Origin: Prescottella equi
GTDB taxonomy: Bacteria; Actinomycetota; Actinomycetes; Mycobacteriales; Mycobacteriaceae
Direction of reading: 5' to 3'
NCBI RefSeq assembly: GCF_002094305.1
Contig: NZ_LWTX01000006.1
Coordinates: 186,001 to 250,000 of the forward strand
Length of the DNA stretch: 64,000 bases
Shown here: positions 1 through 8,710 of the stretch, piece after piece
How the letters are laid out: each line of letters starts with the position of its first letter
How positions within the stretch are numbered: the first letter of the stretch is position 1
Notes under the pieces: model-generated
What the model was told of the DNA's origin: nothing
The model's database searches: none
The model's input: the letters and a program-made list of their open reading frames with translations, nothing else
Made by a program: the position numbers and the translations under genes

Positions 1-2
1 TG

Positions 3-362
3 CACGCGATCGATCCCGGACACCTGCTGGTGGCCCGCTCGATGGGCGCGACGCGCACCGAACGGCTCACGGCCGTAGTCCTTCCTGCGATCCGCGGCCA
101 TCTGCAGACCGGGCTGCGCGTCGCGCTCGGCATCGCGTGGGTGGTGCTGGTGCCGGCCGAGATGCTCGGAGTGCAGTCGGGGCTGGGCTACCAGATCCTC
201 AACGCCCGCGACCAGCTCGCGTACGACCAGGTCATGGCCGTCATCCTGGTGATCGGACTCCTCGGGTTCCTGCTCGACTCCGCGGCCCAGCGCCTGCTCA
301 CGACCAAGCGTCGTCGGCGCCCGGACACCGCATCCGCGCCCACCCCGGTCCCGATCGGCTGA
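3..362 (+). CDS. ABC transporter permease, TauC/SsuC family (C-terminal part)
   Basis: This is the last ~119 residues of an inner-membrane permease; the 5' end lies outside the window. The EAA-type cytoplasmic loop that contacts the ATPase is visible (ARSMGATRTERL followed by VVLPAI). It is followed by two hydrophobic stretches (TGLRVALGIAWVVLVPAEML and VMAVILVIGLLGFLL) and a basic tail. The order and spacing match nitrate/sulfonate/taurine-type importers (SsuC, TauC, NrtB). Which oxyanion or organosulfur compound is carried cannot be told from this fragment. No partner ATPase or binding protein lies downstream, so they must be upstream. Confidence 0.85.
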   Translation, partial: HAIDPGHLLVARSMGATRTERLTAVVLPAIRGHLQTGLRVALGIAWVVLVPAEMLGVQSGLGYQILNARDQLAYDQVMAVILVIGLLGFLLDSAAQRLLTTKRRRRPDTASAPTPVPIG

Positions 363-556
363 CGCCCGCCGCCGGCTGCCCCACGGTTCGCACACCGGCA
401 CACTTGACCGGTGCAGTGTGGCCGCCGACGAGCGAACCCACTCGCCGCGGCCTACCATTCGAGAACCTCACGCTCTGCGGGGCGGTCTCCGGTCGAGCAC
501 GCAAACCGATGTTCGACACCGGTACCGCGTTGCCACAAGTCGCCACAAGGAGTCCC

Positions 557-859
557 ATGAACCACGCACTCGACGATCAGGTCATCACCTCGATCAAGGG
601 CGACGTCGTCTTCGTCGGCAGGTCCGCAGCGCTGGACGAGGCCCGCGAGCTGGCCCTCGCACTCGGCTACGGTCGGGCACAGACCGCCGACGCCGGCGTC
701 GACTGCGCGGTGGTCGACGACGATGCCCTCGACGGAATCTGCAGCCCGGCCGACGCCCTGCTGCTGGCGCAGGTCCGCACCCTCGGAGTGCCCGTCCTGA
801 CCGTGAGCGAGGCCCGGAACCGCTTCCGCGTCGGCGCCCCGACGCTGTCCCTCGCGTGA
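557..859 (+). CDS. Small protein with BRCT-like pattern, function unknown
   Basis: A 100-residue protein. The ATG is preceded by AAGGAG at a 5-6 nt spacing, which fixes the start better than the longer in-frame extension upstream. I do not recognise a named family. The pattern resembles a single BRCT fold: a strand VVFVG near residue 17, a helix rich in Ala/Glu ending LALALGY, a strand with CAVVDDD near residue 57, then LGVPVLTVSEARNRF at the C-terminus, where BRCT domains have a conserved 'G-[IV]-P-[IV]-[IV]' strand. The BRCT assignment is inference. It stands alone between the permease and a small membrane protein. Confidence 0.7.
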   Translation: MNHALDDQVITSIKGDVVFVGRSAALDEARELALALGYGRAQTADAGVDCAVVDDDALDGICSPADALLLAQVRTLGVPVLTVSEARNRFRVGAPTLSLA

Positions 860-916
860 GCTAGCTCTCAAGCAATACTTCAACTTTTCACAGGTCCCGG
901 TGCTAGAAAAATAAAC

Positions 917-1090
917 ATGTCTTGGCTGTGGATCGCACTGAGCGTGTGGCTCGTGGTTGCCCTCGGTGCATCCGTGCTGATCGGACGCGGTATCCGACGC
1001 GCCGACCGCGAGGAACTCGGCTCCACCATGGACTGGGACGTCCGGACCATCACCCCCGAGGAAGCCCACCCTCGCGATTCGCGTCCGTGA
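917..1090 (+). CDS. Small single-pass membrane protein, hypothetical
   Basis: A 57-residue ORF starting MSWLWIALSVWLVVALGASV: one N-terminal transmembrane helix (about residues 3-23), then a basic segment (GRGIRRADREE) that would face the cytoplasm, then an acidic tail. No Shine-Dalgarno sequence is evident; the 5' flank is A/T-rich (gaaaaataaac), unusual for this GC-rich DNA and compatible with a short-leader or leaderless transcript. Codon use (G/C in third positions) looks coding. Function unknown. Confidence 0.55.
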   Translation: MSWLWIALSVWLVVALGASVLIGRGIRRADREELGSTMDWDVRTITPEEAHPRDSRP

Positions 1091-1302
1091 GAACGTCCGG
1101 TCGTCGGCGCCGGTGACCTAAAGTCCGGACCAAACGGACGAACACTCGGACAGTTCCGACAAACTCCGAAAAACACCTATTTACCTGGACATTCGCACAG
1201 GTGGCGCGTCCGCCGAGGATCACGTACAACTGACTGCACACTGTGATCCATGACACTGCGGACGGCATCGGTCGGCCCGCCATTCCCGAAGGGCGACCCC
1301 GT

Positions 1303-2709
1303 ATGCCGCTCCCCATGTCACCGGCCAGCTCCGTCTTCCTGCTCGGTGAATCACGGGAACATCCGCTGCACGTCGGTGGACTGGTACTGCTGCAACCGCC
1401 GGACGGCGCCGACGCCCGCAGCGTCCGCAGCATGCTGGACGACTCGATGTCCCGGCGCGAGGTGACCCCACTGCTGCGCAAGCGGGCCCGCCGCTCGGCC
1501 TCGTCACTCGGACAGTGGTTTTGGGACGACGACGACCAGTTCGACATCGGCCACCACATCCGGCACGATGCGCTGGCACATCCCGGCGGGATGACGGAAC
1601 TGTCGGCCCTCGTCTCCCGCCTGCACGGCGGGCTGCTCGACCGGAACCGACCGCTGTGGGAGATGCACCTGATCGAGGGACTCGCGGACGGCCGCTTCGC
1701 GGTGTACACCAAGATTCACCACAGTGTGGCGGACGGTGTCGGCGCGATGCGCCTGTTACGCCGATCCCTGACAGTCGACGCCGACAAGCGGGACATGCCC
1801 GCGCCGTGGGAACCCCGTACGCGGATCCCACAGCGTCGCAACACGCCTGGACTTCTCGATCTTCCTGTTTCGGCGGTCCGCACCGCGATCGATGCCGCCG
1901 CGGAGGCGACCGGACTGGTCCCCGCGCTCGCCGGCAGCGTGCTGCGCGCGCTGCGCAACCAGGGCGGCCCGATGTCCTTCTCGGCGCCCCATTCCGCGCT
2001 CAACGTGCCGATCACCGGCGCTCGCCAATTCGTCGCTCGCAGTTGGGCACTCGACCGACTACGTCTCGTCGCGAAGTACGCCGACGGCACCATCAACGAC
2101 GTCGTGCTGGCGATGTCGTCGGGCGCGTTGCGCCGCTACCTGATCGAGCGCGACGCCCTTCCCACGCGACCCCTGGTGGCGATGGTCCCGGTGTCACTGC
2201 GCAGCGACAAGACCCGCCCAGAGCCGATCGGGGACCCGAACGAGGCGGGCGGCAACGAGATCGGCACTCTCATGTGCAACCTCGGCACCGACCTCGCCGA
2301 CCCCGGCGACCGGCTCGCGACGGTGCGACGGTCGATGGCCGAAGGCAAGGCCGCCCTGCGCGGGATGAGTACCGCGCAGGTGATCGCCCTCAGCGCGCTC
2401 GGTTCCGCTCCGCTGGCCCTCGACATGCTCTTCGGTCGCCACGGGCCGGTACGGCCGCCGTTCAACATCGTCATCTCCAACGTGCCGGGCCCGAGCGCCC
2501 CGCTCTACTGGAACGGCTGCCGCCTCGACGCCCTCTACCCGCTGTCGGTCACGCTCGACGGCCAAGCGCTCAACATCACCTGCACCAGCACCGATCACGC
2601 GATCTCCTTCGGACTCACCGGCTGCCGCCGCGCCGTCCCGAACCTGGAGCCGATCCTCGACCACTTCGACGACGAACTGGCCGCGCTCGAGGCCGCGGTC
2701 GGGATCTGA
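1303..2709 (+). CDS. WS/DGAT-type wax ester synthase / diacylglycerol acyltransferase
   Basis: Acyl-CoA-dependent O-acyltransferase of the bacterial WS/DGAT family, which makes triacylglycerol and wax ester stores at the membrane. The ATG chosen gives MPLPMSPASSVFLLGESREH, a typical family N-terminus, with GAAGGG 8 nt upstream; a longer GTG-initiated form beginning 60 nt earlier is possible. The catalytic HHxxxDG motif is present as HHSVADG at about residue 139. The conserved FNIVISNVPGP segment is near residue 388, close to the family's PLW and ND motifs (RPLWEMH, INDVVLA). Length, 468 residues, is normal. Such genes occur in multiple copies in Rhodococcus and Mycobacterium. Confidence 0.9.
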   Translation: MPLPMSPASSVFLLGESREHPLHVGGLVLLQPPDGADARSVRSMLDDSMSRREVTPLLRKRARRSASSLGQWFWDDDDQFDIGHHIRHDALAHPGGMTELSALVSRLHGGLLDRNRPLWEMHLIEGLADGRFAVYTKIHHSVADGVGAMRLLRRSLTVDADKRDMPAPWEPRTRIPQRRNTPGLLDLPVSAVRTAIDAAAEATGLVPALAGSVLRALRNQGGPMSFSAPHSALNVPITGARQFVARSWALDRLRLVAKYADGTINDVVLAMSSGALRRYLIERDALPTRPLVAMVPVSLRSDKTRPEPIGDPNEAGGNEIGTLMCNLGTDLADPGDRLATVRRSMAEGKAALRGMSTAQVIALSALGSAPLALDMLFGRHGPVRPPFNIVISNVPGPSAPLYWNGCRLDALYPLSVTLDGQALNITCTSTDHAISFGLTGCRRAVPNLEPILDHFDDELAALEAAVGI

Positions 2710-2718
2710 CCGCAGGAC

Positions 2719-3684
2719 CTACTCGCAGGCCACCCCGTCTCCGTCGCTGTCCATCGCGGCGCGGTAGCCGGGCTGCCCGCGGTGCAGTGGTGCGGCGCCC
2801 GCGGTGCGTGCCGCCTTGCAGTTCGCGTAGTACACGTCGCCGGACGGCATCCCCGCACCCGCGGGCGAGACGTCGGCCGGTTCGGGGATCGGAACGGGCG
2901 CGGGATCCGCGGACTCCGTTGCGCCGCAGGCGGCGAGCTCACGAGCCATCGCGTCGTGCTCGGCCTGCGTCACCCACAACCCGTACGCCGCCTTGACCTC
3001 GATCTGACGGGTCACGTACGTGCACCGGTACGCCAGGTTCGGCGGCAGCCACGCCGAGGCATCGGCGTCGCTCTTCCCCTGGTTGGTGGGCCCGTCCACG
3101 GCCTGCAGGTTGCGCGGATCGTTGGCGAGGTTGCGCCGGGTGGCCTCGTCGAGTTGCTGTGCGCCCTTCTGCCACGCGTCGGAGAGGGCGACGACGTGGT
3201 CGATCTGCACCGCACTCGACGTCTCGACACCGCGGACGAAGCGGATCGTCTTGCCGGTGTAGACGTCGTCGAGCGTGCCCGACAGCACCGTGCAGTCGCG
3301 GCTCATCGGATCGGTGGTGATGTAGATCAGGTCCCGCTTGAGGATGTCGTTGCGGGTATCGCAGCCGTTGTGTCCGCCCTCGATCGTGACGTTGTCGGTC
3401 CAGGCCTGGCCGAACTGCGATCGGTCGTAACCGTTCTTGGGTGCCCGCTCACGGATCGGCAGGGCCGCCAGTCCGGCCAGCGCCCCGTCGGCGACCACAG
3501 GATCGACGGCAGGCTCACCAACCGTTTGTTCGCCCGTGACCTGCGTGGTGCCGCTCGGGCCCGGTTCGGGATCCGTCGCCGACCCCGACGACGGCTGCGC
3601 GATCGCGGTGCACCCTCCGGCGAACAGCACGGCGACGGTGGCGAATCCCGCCACCCAGGACTTGTCGATCTTCACAGCACTCAC
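2719..3684 (-). CDS. Secreted lipoprotein with HNH (DUF1524-like) nuclease domain and Excalibur domain
   Basis: A 321-residue exported protein. The N-terminus has a signal helix (WVAGFATVAVLF) ending in lipobox-like FAGGC, then a Ser/Pro/Thr-rich linker. The middle domain carries an HNH-type ββα-metal signature: QIDHVVALSDAW with the metal-ligand histidine, then NLQAVDGPTNQGKSD, typical of DUF1524/GmrSD-C-like nucleases. The last ~40 residues form an Excalibur calcium-binding domain (DVYYANCKAAR ... DSDGDGVACE). Proteins of this architecture are common cell-surface or secreted nucleases in actinobacteria. It ends 9 nt from the converging WS/DGAT gene. A second GTG three codons in is an alternative start. 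Confidence 0.85.
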   Translation of the reverse strand: MSAVKIDKSWVAGFATVAVLFAGGCTAIAQPSSGSATDPEPGPSGTTQVTGEQTVGEPAVDPVVADGALAGLAALPIRERAPKNGYDRSQFGQAWTDNVTIEGGHNGCDTRNDILKRDLIYITTDPMSRDCTVLSGTLDDVYTGKTIRFVRGVETSSAVQIDHVVALSDAWQKGAQQLDEATRRNLANDPRNLQAVDGPTNQGKSDADASAWLPPNLAYRCTYVTRQIEVKAAYGLWVTQAEHDAMARELAACGATESADPAPVPIPEPADVSPAGAGMPSGDVYYANCKAARTAGAAPLHRGQPGYRAAMDSDGDGVACE

Positions 3685-3848
3685 GGGCGACGCGGTTCCT
3701 CATCTCTCGTACATATGTTCGCAAAGGCGAATCCTAGCCGGGCGATACCGCACACCGGAATTCGCTCTCGCGGGCCACGGCACGTTCGGCGTAATCTCCG
3801 AAATCGGGCAGCTCACCGGCCCACCCGAGTGCCAGCGTCAGGAGTTCG

Positions 3849-4793
3849 ATGTCCACACACATGCAGTACACGACCCTCCCCGGAACCGATCTCGTCGTCT
3901 CGACGGTGTCCTTGGGCTGCAACAACTTCGGCTCCAGGATCGACGCGCAGGAGTCGCGGGCGGTGGTCGACGCGGCATTCGAGCACGGCATCACCTTCTT
4001 CGACACCGCCGACGTCTACACCACCGGCGAATCGGAGAAGATCCTCGGTGCAGCGCTGGCGGGTCGGCGCGAGGACGCCGTGATCGCAACGAAGTTCGGT
4101 GCGCCGATGAGCGAGACGGAGCGCGGATCTGCGCCCGGCTACGTGCGCCAGGCCTGCGACGCGAGCCTGCGCCGGCTCGGCGTCGACCACATCGACCTCT
4201 ACTACCAGCACGCACCGGACCCGTCGGTGCCGATCGAGGACACCCTCGGCGCGCTCGACGAACTGGTCCGGGCGGGCAAGGTTCGCCACGTCGCCTGCTC
4301 CAACAGTTCACCCGAGCAGATCGACCGCGCCACCCAGGCCTCGACCGAGGGCGCCCTGCCGCGTTTCGTCGCCGCCCAGATCGAGTGGAACCTGCTCGAG
4401 CGCGGAGTGGAGGCCGAGATCGTGCCGGCGTGCGAGCGCGGCAATCTCGCGGTGATCCCCTACTACCCGCTGGCTGCGGGGCTACTCACCGGCAAGTACC
4501 GTCGGAACACCCAGTTCCCCAAGGGTTCCCGATTCGACAAGTCCGAGTACTTCGCGGCGACCGCCACCGAGGAAGCCCTCGCACGTGTCGAGGACCTGCT
4601 CTCGCTCGCGAGCAAGCTCGACCGGCAGTTGTCCGAACTGGCCGTCGCCTGGCTCGACGCGAAGCCGCAGGTGGCGTCGGTCCTCATCGGTTCGTCGACG
4701 CCCGCGCAGGTGGCGCGCAACGTCTCCCATCTGCGTCGCCCCCTCGACGAGGACGAACTGGCGATGATCGACGACTTCCTCGAAGGCCGCTGA
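3849..4793 (+). CDS. Aldo/keto reductase
   Basis: NADPH-dependent oxidoreductase with a TIM-barrel fold, 314 residues. The catalytic tetrad is recognisable: Asp and Tyr in FFDTADVYTTGESE (residues ~51-64), Lys in IATKFG (~81) and His in YYQHAPDP (~119). The C-terminal NADPH phosphate-binding region includes SVLIGSSTPAQV. An AGGAG sequence stands 7 nt before the ATG. The substrate is not predictable; the closest general type is the YajO/Tas or AKR11-like group. It converges on the fabH-like gene, separated by a strong terminator hairpin. Confidence 0.88.
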   Translation: MSTHMQYTTLPGTDLVVSTVSLGCNNFGSRIDAQESRAVVDAAFEHGITFFDTADVYTTGESEKILGAALAGRREDAVIATKFGAPMSETERGSAPGYVRQACDASLRRLGVDHIDLYYQHAPDPSVPIEDTLGALDELVRAGKVRHVACSNSSPEQIDRATQASTEGALPRFVAAQIEWNLLERGVEAEIVPACERGNLAVIPYYPLAAGLLTGKYRRNTQFPKGSRFDKSEYFAATATEEALARVEDLLSLASKLDRQLSELAVAWLDAKPQVASVLIGSSTPAQVARNVSHLRRPLDEDELAMIDDFLEGR

Positions 4794-4800
4794 CGTAGAC

Positions 4801-4836
4801 GAACGGCGGGCCCGCCGGAAAGCGGGCCCGCCGTTC
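4801..4836. terminator. Bidirectional terminator hairpin
   Basis: A perfect 15-bp stem (GAACGGCGGGCCCGC / its complement) with a 6-nt loop lies between the converging aldo/keto reductase and fabH-like genes. It has no long T tract, as is usual in high-GC actinobacteria, and could serve both transcripts. Confidence 0.75.
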
Positions 4837-4853
4837 GTTCGTCTGCCTGGGTG

Positions 4854-5870
4854 TCAGTCCTGCGCGAGCGGCGGGAGGATGACGACCTGGCCCGCGTACG
4901 ACAGGCCGGCACCGAAACCGACCAGCAGCGCCAGCTCGCCCGGCTTCGCCTTGCCCGTGCGGATCACTTCCTCCATCGCCAGCGGGATCGAGGCCGCCGA
5001 CGTGTTGCCGGTCTCGGCGATGTCGTCCGACACCGGCACCGACTCGGGAAGCTTGATGCTGCGGGCGATGACCTCGTTGATGCGGCCGTTCGCCTGGTGC
5101 GGGATGAACGCGCCGAGATCCTCCATCGCGACACCGGCACGCTCGAGGGCCTGCGTGGCGACCTTGCCCATCTCGAAGGCGGCCCAACGGAAGACCGAGG
5201 TGCCCTCCATCTTGATCCAGGGGCGCTGCGACGGATCGTCGGCGAACGCGAGCCAGTCCGGCTCCTGGCGGATGGCCTGCGACTGCGAGCCGTCCGACCC
5301 CCACACGACCGGACCGATGCCGGTGACGTCGCTCGGGCCGACGACGACGGCGCCGGCGCCGTCACCGAAGATGAAGCGCACGCTGCGGTCCGTCGGCTCG
5401 GTGCTGTCGCTCATGCGCTCGACGCCGATGACCAGGACGTAGTCCTCGGTGCCGAGGCGGACCATGTCGGACGCGATCGACAGCGCGTAGCAGAAGCCCG
5501 CACAGCCGGCGGTGACGTCGAACGCCGCCGGCCCGCCCGTGCCGAGGGCGTCGGCGACGACGGCGGCACACTGCGGAGTCTGCGAGGGGTAGGTGGAGGT
5601 CGCCACGACGACGGCGCCGACCTGCTCGGGCTCGATGCCGCTGGCCGCGAGGGCCTTGCGACCCGAGGCGATCGCCATCGCGAGGACCGATTCGTCGGCG
5701 TTCGCGAAGCGGCGGTTCTTGATGCCCGAGCGCGACTGGATCCACTCGTCGGTGGAATCGATCGTCTCGCAGATCTCGGCGTTGCTCACGACCCGCTCCG
5801 GGCGGTAAACCCCCAAACCGAGGATGGCGGATTGCCTGACCTCGGCAGAGTTCGAGATCTGCGCACCCAT
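4854..5870 (-). CDS. fabH: Beta-ketoacyl-ACP synthase III (KAS III)
   Basis: Condensing enzyme that joins an acyl-CoA primer to malonyl-ACP to start type II fatty acid elongation; in mycolic-acid bacteria FabH links FAS-I products to FAS-II. The Cys-His-Asn triad is visible: Cys123 in TAGCAGF, His258 in IPHQAN and Asn289 in ETGNTSAASIP. The GAGAV motif (FIFGDGAGAVVVG) is near residue 172. Length, 338 residues, fits the family and AGGAG precedes the ATG. It stands alone and is not in a fas cluster, so it could instead be a KAS III homologue priming another pathway. Confidence 0.85.
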   Translation of the reverse strand: MGAQISNSAEVRQSAILGLGVYRPERVVSNAEICETIDSTDEWIQSRSGIKNRRFANADESVLAMAIASGRKALAASGIEPEQVGAVVVATSTYPSQTPQCAAVVADALGTGGPAAFDVTAGCAGFCYALSIASDMVRLGTEDYVLVIGVERMSDSTEPTDRSVRFIFGDGAGAVVVGPSDVTGIGPVVWGSDGSQSQAIRQEPDWLAFADDPSQRPWIKMEGTSVFRWAAFEMGKVATQALERAGVAMEDLGAFIPHQANGRINEVIARSIKLPESVPVSDDIAETGNTSAASIPLAMEEVIRTGKAKPGELALLVGFGAGLSYAGQVVILPPLAQD

Positions 5871-6261
5871 GTTTGGTCTCCTCTACTGCACTGTTCGCGG
5901 CCCGAGCCGCCACGTGGCGGGACCCACCTGGCCCCGTCTTCCCACGACACGGTACTTCGCCAGGTAGAGGCCGGGTGTTACTCGGGTACCGAGTTCGCCG
6001 CGACGCACTGCGCCGCTGCCCCGCGGGCGCCGGGGCGGAGTGCCCGGGTGCGACATTCCGGCCGCACGAATCACGTTTTCCACCATCCATTCGCGTCAAT
6101 TCAGACAATTGGACGAAGCGAATGCGACAAACACGTTAACCCCGGAATCCCTGCAATTCCGATCAACGATCCTGCTAGCGTGTTATCCGCCCTAAAAGAC
6201 GCCGCGAGCAGCGCAATTACCGCCGACGCCCGGTCGAATGCCACCGCAGATGGGGACTTTC
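5871..6261. other. Intergenic region between divergent fabH and DUF4185 genes
   Basis: About 390 bp with lower GC in the second half (around 6060-6240), consistent with promoters for both divergent genes. I see no clear palindrome, repeat or RNA gene. Short in-frame starts within its last 25 bases (ATG at 6238 and 6250) are alternative starts of the downstream secreted protein. Confidence 0.5.
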
Positions 6262-7374
6262 GTGAAATGGAATCGAGTTCATACGATCGCCGGATCGATA
6301 CTGTGCACCGGCACCGCAATTCTCGCATTCATCGTTCCGGCCGCGGCTGATCCCAACACGGTCAATCCCATTCCGGTCTTGAACGGCACCAACGGGGTGC
6401 CCTCACTGCAGGGCCGAAGCCGAGCCGTGGCTCAGGCGACCGGGCTTCTGAGCGCCAATCGCACCCAGGACTCCAACGTCCTCGGCACGGACCTCGGCAT
6501 CATGTGGGACAACGGGAACGGACAGGTCCTCACCGCGTTCGGCGACACCGCGGGGCTCGGCATCCCCAACCTGCTCGTCGGCAGCCTGTGGTCGTGGCGC
6601 AGCAACGTCCTCTTCCGCAGTTCCGACCGAGATCTCGCCGACGGCATGACCTTCGACAGCACCCCCCGCGACATCGTCGGCCAGTCCAAGGAATTGATTC
6701 CCAGCCCCAAGATCCCGTTCGTCGAGATCAGCCGAATCCCCACCGCCGGCATCGCCGCGGACGGAATGCAGTACATGAGCATCATGTCCGTCAAGAACTG
6801 GGGCGAGCCCGGCAAGTGGGAGACCAACTATTCGAGCCTGGCATTCTCCACCGACAACGGCGAGAACTGGGTGGAGGCCACCGAGACCCGGCGTCCACCC
6901 GTCGGCGGGAACCTCAACTTCCAGATGGGTGCGTTCGTCAAGGACGGCGAGTTCGTCTACCAGTACGGCACCCCGCCGGGCCGCGGCGGCCTCGTGTACC
7001 TCACCCGCGTCCCCGAGAAGCAGATGCGCGACCTGAACGCCTACGAGTACTGGGACGGCGGCAAGTGGGTGCCGAAGAACCCCGACGTCGCCGCCCCGAT
7101 CGTCTTCGGCGGCGTCGGCGAGATCTCGGTCCAGTACAACTCCTACCTGGGTCAGTACCTGATGCTCACCACCGACGACCACAACTCGGTGGTGATGCGA
7201 CGAGCCCCGTCCCCGACCGGGCCGTGGAGTGCGCCGGAAGTGTTGATCGCCGGCCCCGAACTCCCGTCGATGTACGGCGCGTACATCCACCCGTGGTCGT
7301 CCGGGCCCGACCTCTACTTCCTGACCACCGTGCACTCGAACTACAACGTGCTGTTGATGCACACCACCCTGTAG
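6262..7374 (+). CDS. Secreted DUF4185 domain-containing protein
   Basis: Exported protein, about 370 residues from the chosen GTG. That start has GGGGA upstream and gives a compact signal peptide: MKWNRVHTIAG, a hydrophobic core (SILCTGTAILAFIV), then cleavage near PAAADP. ATG codons at 6238 and 6250 are alternatives. The mature part shows repeated beta-propeller-like strands with Trp/Asp pairs (GTDLGIMWDNGNGQ, AFSTDNGENWVEATE, YLMLTTDDHNSVVMRRAPS, SGPDLYFLTTVHSNYNV), typical of DUF4185 proteins of mycobacteria and rhodococci, which resemble sialidase/glycosidase propellers. No catalytic function is established. Confidence 0.82.
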   Translation: MKWNRVHTIAGSILCTGTAILAFIVPAAADPNTVNPIPVLNGTNGVPSLQGRSRAVAQATGLLSANRTQDSNVLGTDLGIMWDNGNGQVLTAFGDTAGLGIPNLLVGSLWSWRSNVLFRSSDRDLADGMTFDSTPRDIVGQSKELIPSPKIPFVEISRIPTAGIAADGMQYMSIMSVKNWGEPGKWETNYSSLAFSTDNGENWVEATETRRPPVGGNLNFQMGAFVKDGEFVYQYGTPPGRGGLVYLTRVPEKQMRDLNAYEYWDGGKWVPKNPDVAAPIVFGGVGEISVQYNSYLGQYLMLTTDDHNSVVMRRAPSPTGPWSAPEVLIAGPELPSMYGAYIHPWSSGPDLYFLTTVHSNYNVLLMHTTL

Positions 7375-7454
7375 CGCTGAGAACGTCGGCGCGCGGTGCC
7401 CCTCCGCTGCTACCGTCCCGAGCAAACACTTGGTTTGCACCTCGAGGAGACGAC

Positions 7455-7889
7455 ATGGAGCAGCAGACGAGCACCGACCCGCGTGGCGAGGTCCAGGACC
7501 TCCTGGCCCGCATCGCCCAACTCGCCGACGACGGCACCGTCGAGGAGTACCTCGAGCACTTCACCGCCGACGCGATCTGGGAATCGCAGGCCAACCCGGT
7601 GACCGGCATGGCCGCACAGATGCGCAAGGGTGTCGAGGCGATCGAGGAAGGGGTGCGGGAGCGCCGCGCGGGCGGCGTGCAGGGGCCCGGCACGTCGAGC
7701 CGCCACGTCATCACCACCGTCGCGGTGTCGCTCGACTCGGACGTCGAGGCGTCGTCGACGGCGTACTGGCTGTTCTTCCGCGACACCACCAGCGAGCCGC
7801 GCCTGGCTGGGGTGGGCCGCTACGACGACACCCACCGGTACGAGGGTGGGCGGTGGAAGTTGGCCCACCGCCGGATCACCGTCGGCTGA
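7455..7889 (+). CDS. NTF2-like / SnoaL-like small protein
   Basis: A 144-residue cytoplasmic protein with the cone-shaped NTF2 fold signature: an N-terminal helix (VQDLLARIAQLADDGTVEEYLEHFTADA), then IWESQANPVTGMAAQMRKGV, and alternating C-terminal strands ending RYEGGRWKLAHRRITVG, the usual SnoaL_4-like ending. GAGGAGA lies 4 nt before the ATG. Family members are isomerases, hydratases or ligand-binding proteins in steroid and aromatic catabolism. The catalytic Asp/His cannot be assigned here, so the substrate is unknown. Confidence 0.8.
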   Translation: MEQQTSTDPRGEVQDLLARIAQLADDGTVEEYLEHFTADAIWESQANPVTGMAAQMRKGVEAIEEGVRERRAGGVQGPGTSSRHVITTVAVSLDSDVEASSTAYWLFFRDTTSEPRLAGVGRYDDTHRYEGGRWKLAHRRITVG

Positions 7890-7895
7890 CCTCCC

Positions 7896-7958
7896 CGCGT
7901 TTTGCGCACTTGTCGCGGTTTTTCGGGCCTCCCGAGCGCGACAAGTGCGCAAAACGCG
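7896..7958. repeat. Palindromic repeat, family C, inverted pair
   Basis: Two 22-bp arms (7896-7917 and 7937-7958) are perfect reverse complements and contain the core TTTGCGCACTTGTCGCG, separated by a 19-nt loop. The same 22-bp unit recurs as four direct tandem copies at 33619-33764. It lies just after the NTF2-like gene and before the methyltransferase gene and could act as a terminator, but its recurrence marks it as a dispersed element. Confidence 0.8.
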
Positions 7959-7999
7959 AGAGGGGGCGGGACGGGGCGGGCGGGGATACCGTCATAGCC

Positions 8000-8611
8000 A
8001 TGGAGGCTGAGGACTGGGACGCGCGGTATTCACAGGCGGAGACGGTGTGGGGCACGCCGCCGAATCCGGTGGTCGTGGAGTTCGCGACGTCGCTGCCGGC
8101 GGGCCGGGCGCTCGATCTGGCGTGCGGTGAGGGCAGGCACGCGCTGTGGCTGGCGACGCGCGGATGGGAGACGACGGGCGTCGACTTCTCCACGGTCGCG
8201 ATCGAGAAGGCCCGCGAGATCGCCACGCAGGCCCCGCGCCGGGTGCGCGATCGCCTCACGTACGTCGTGGACGACATCACGACCACCGACGTCTCGGACT
8301 ACGACCTGATCCTCATGATCTTCGTCCACCTCGATCCGGCGCAGCGGCGAGCGCTTGTGAGGCGAATCATCGACGGTTTGAAACCCGAGGGAATCCTCAT
8401 GATTCTCGGCCACGACTCGATCAACGCGACCGAGGGCGCCGGCGGTCCCGCCGACGTCGAAATCCTCTACACACCAGACGATTTGAAGTCCGACCTGGAC
8501 GGACGTCTCGACGTCCAGGTCGCGGAAAGGCGGTATCGCGACACCGAGTCGGGTACCGCGATCGACGCGCTCCTCGTCGCGCGCAAACCCGATCCTTGGC
8601 AGCTAACTTAA
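8000..8611 (+). CDS. Class I SAM-dependent methyltransferase
   Basis: A 203-residue Rossmann-fold methyltransferase. Motif I is LDLACGEGRHALWLA (residues ~34-48), followed by the acidic ribose-binding residue in VTGVDFS-like TTGVDFSTVA, then DYDLILMIFVHL (motif IV region) and LKPEGILMILGHD (motif VI region). The N-terminal WDARYSQAETVWGTPPN is typical of the TehB/thiopurine-methyltransferase-like group that methylates small thiols or metalloid oxyanions. The substrate is not known. The stop codon overlaps a candidate operator for the downstream fadE5 gene. Confidence 0.85.
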   Translation: MEAEDWDARYSQAETVWGTPPNPVVVEFATSLPAGRALDLACGEGRHALWLATRGWETTGVDFSTVAIEKAREIATQAPRRVRDRLTYVVDDITTTDVSDYDLILMIFVHLDPAQRRALVRRIIDGLKPEGILMILGHDSINATEGAGGPADVEILYTPDDLKSDLDGRLDVQVAERRYRDTESGTAIDALLVARKPDPWQLT

Positions 8612-8646
8612 TCACGAGTAACATCGGCTAAGTTACCGACGAGTAG
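8607..8646. promoter_or_regulatory. Two weak TetR-type operator-like sites upstream of fadE5
   Basis: CTTAATCACGAGTAAC (8607-8622) and TTACCGACGAGTAG (8633-8646) resemble the CTTAC-N6-GTAAG palindromes found at the tetR promoter and between fadA2 and fabG4, each with one or two end mismatches. Their position 65-100 nt before fadE5 suggests it belongs to the same regulon. Inference from motif similarity only. Confidence 0.45.
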
Positions 8647-8710
8647 CTACTTGGGCGGTACTCGACGGAAAGACAGACCGCACCACGCAGTGCCACTTCA
8701 GGGAGAGAAC

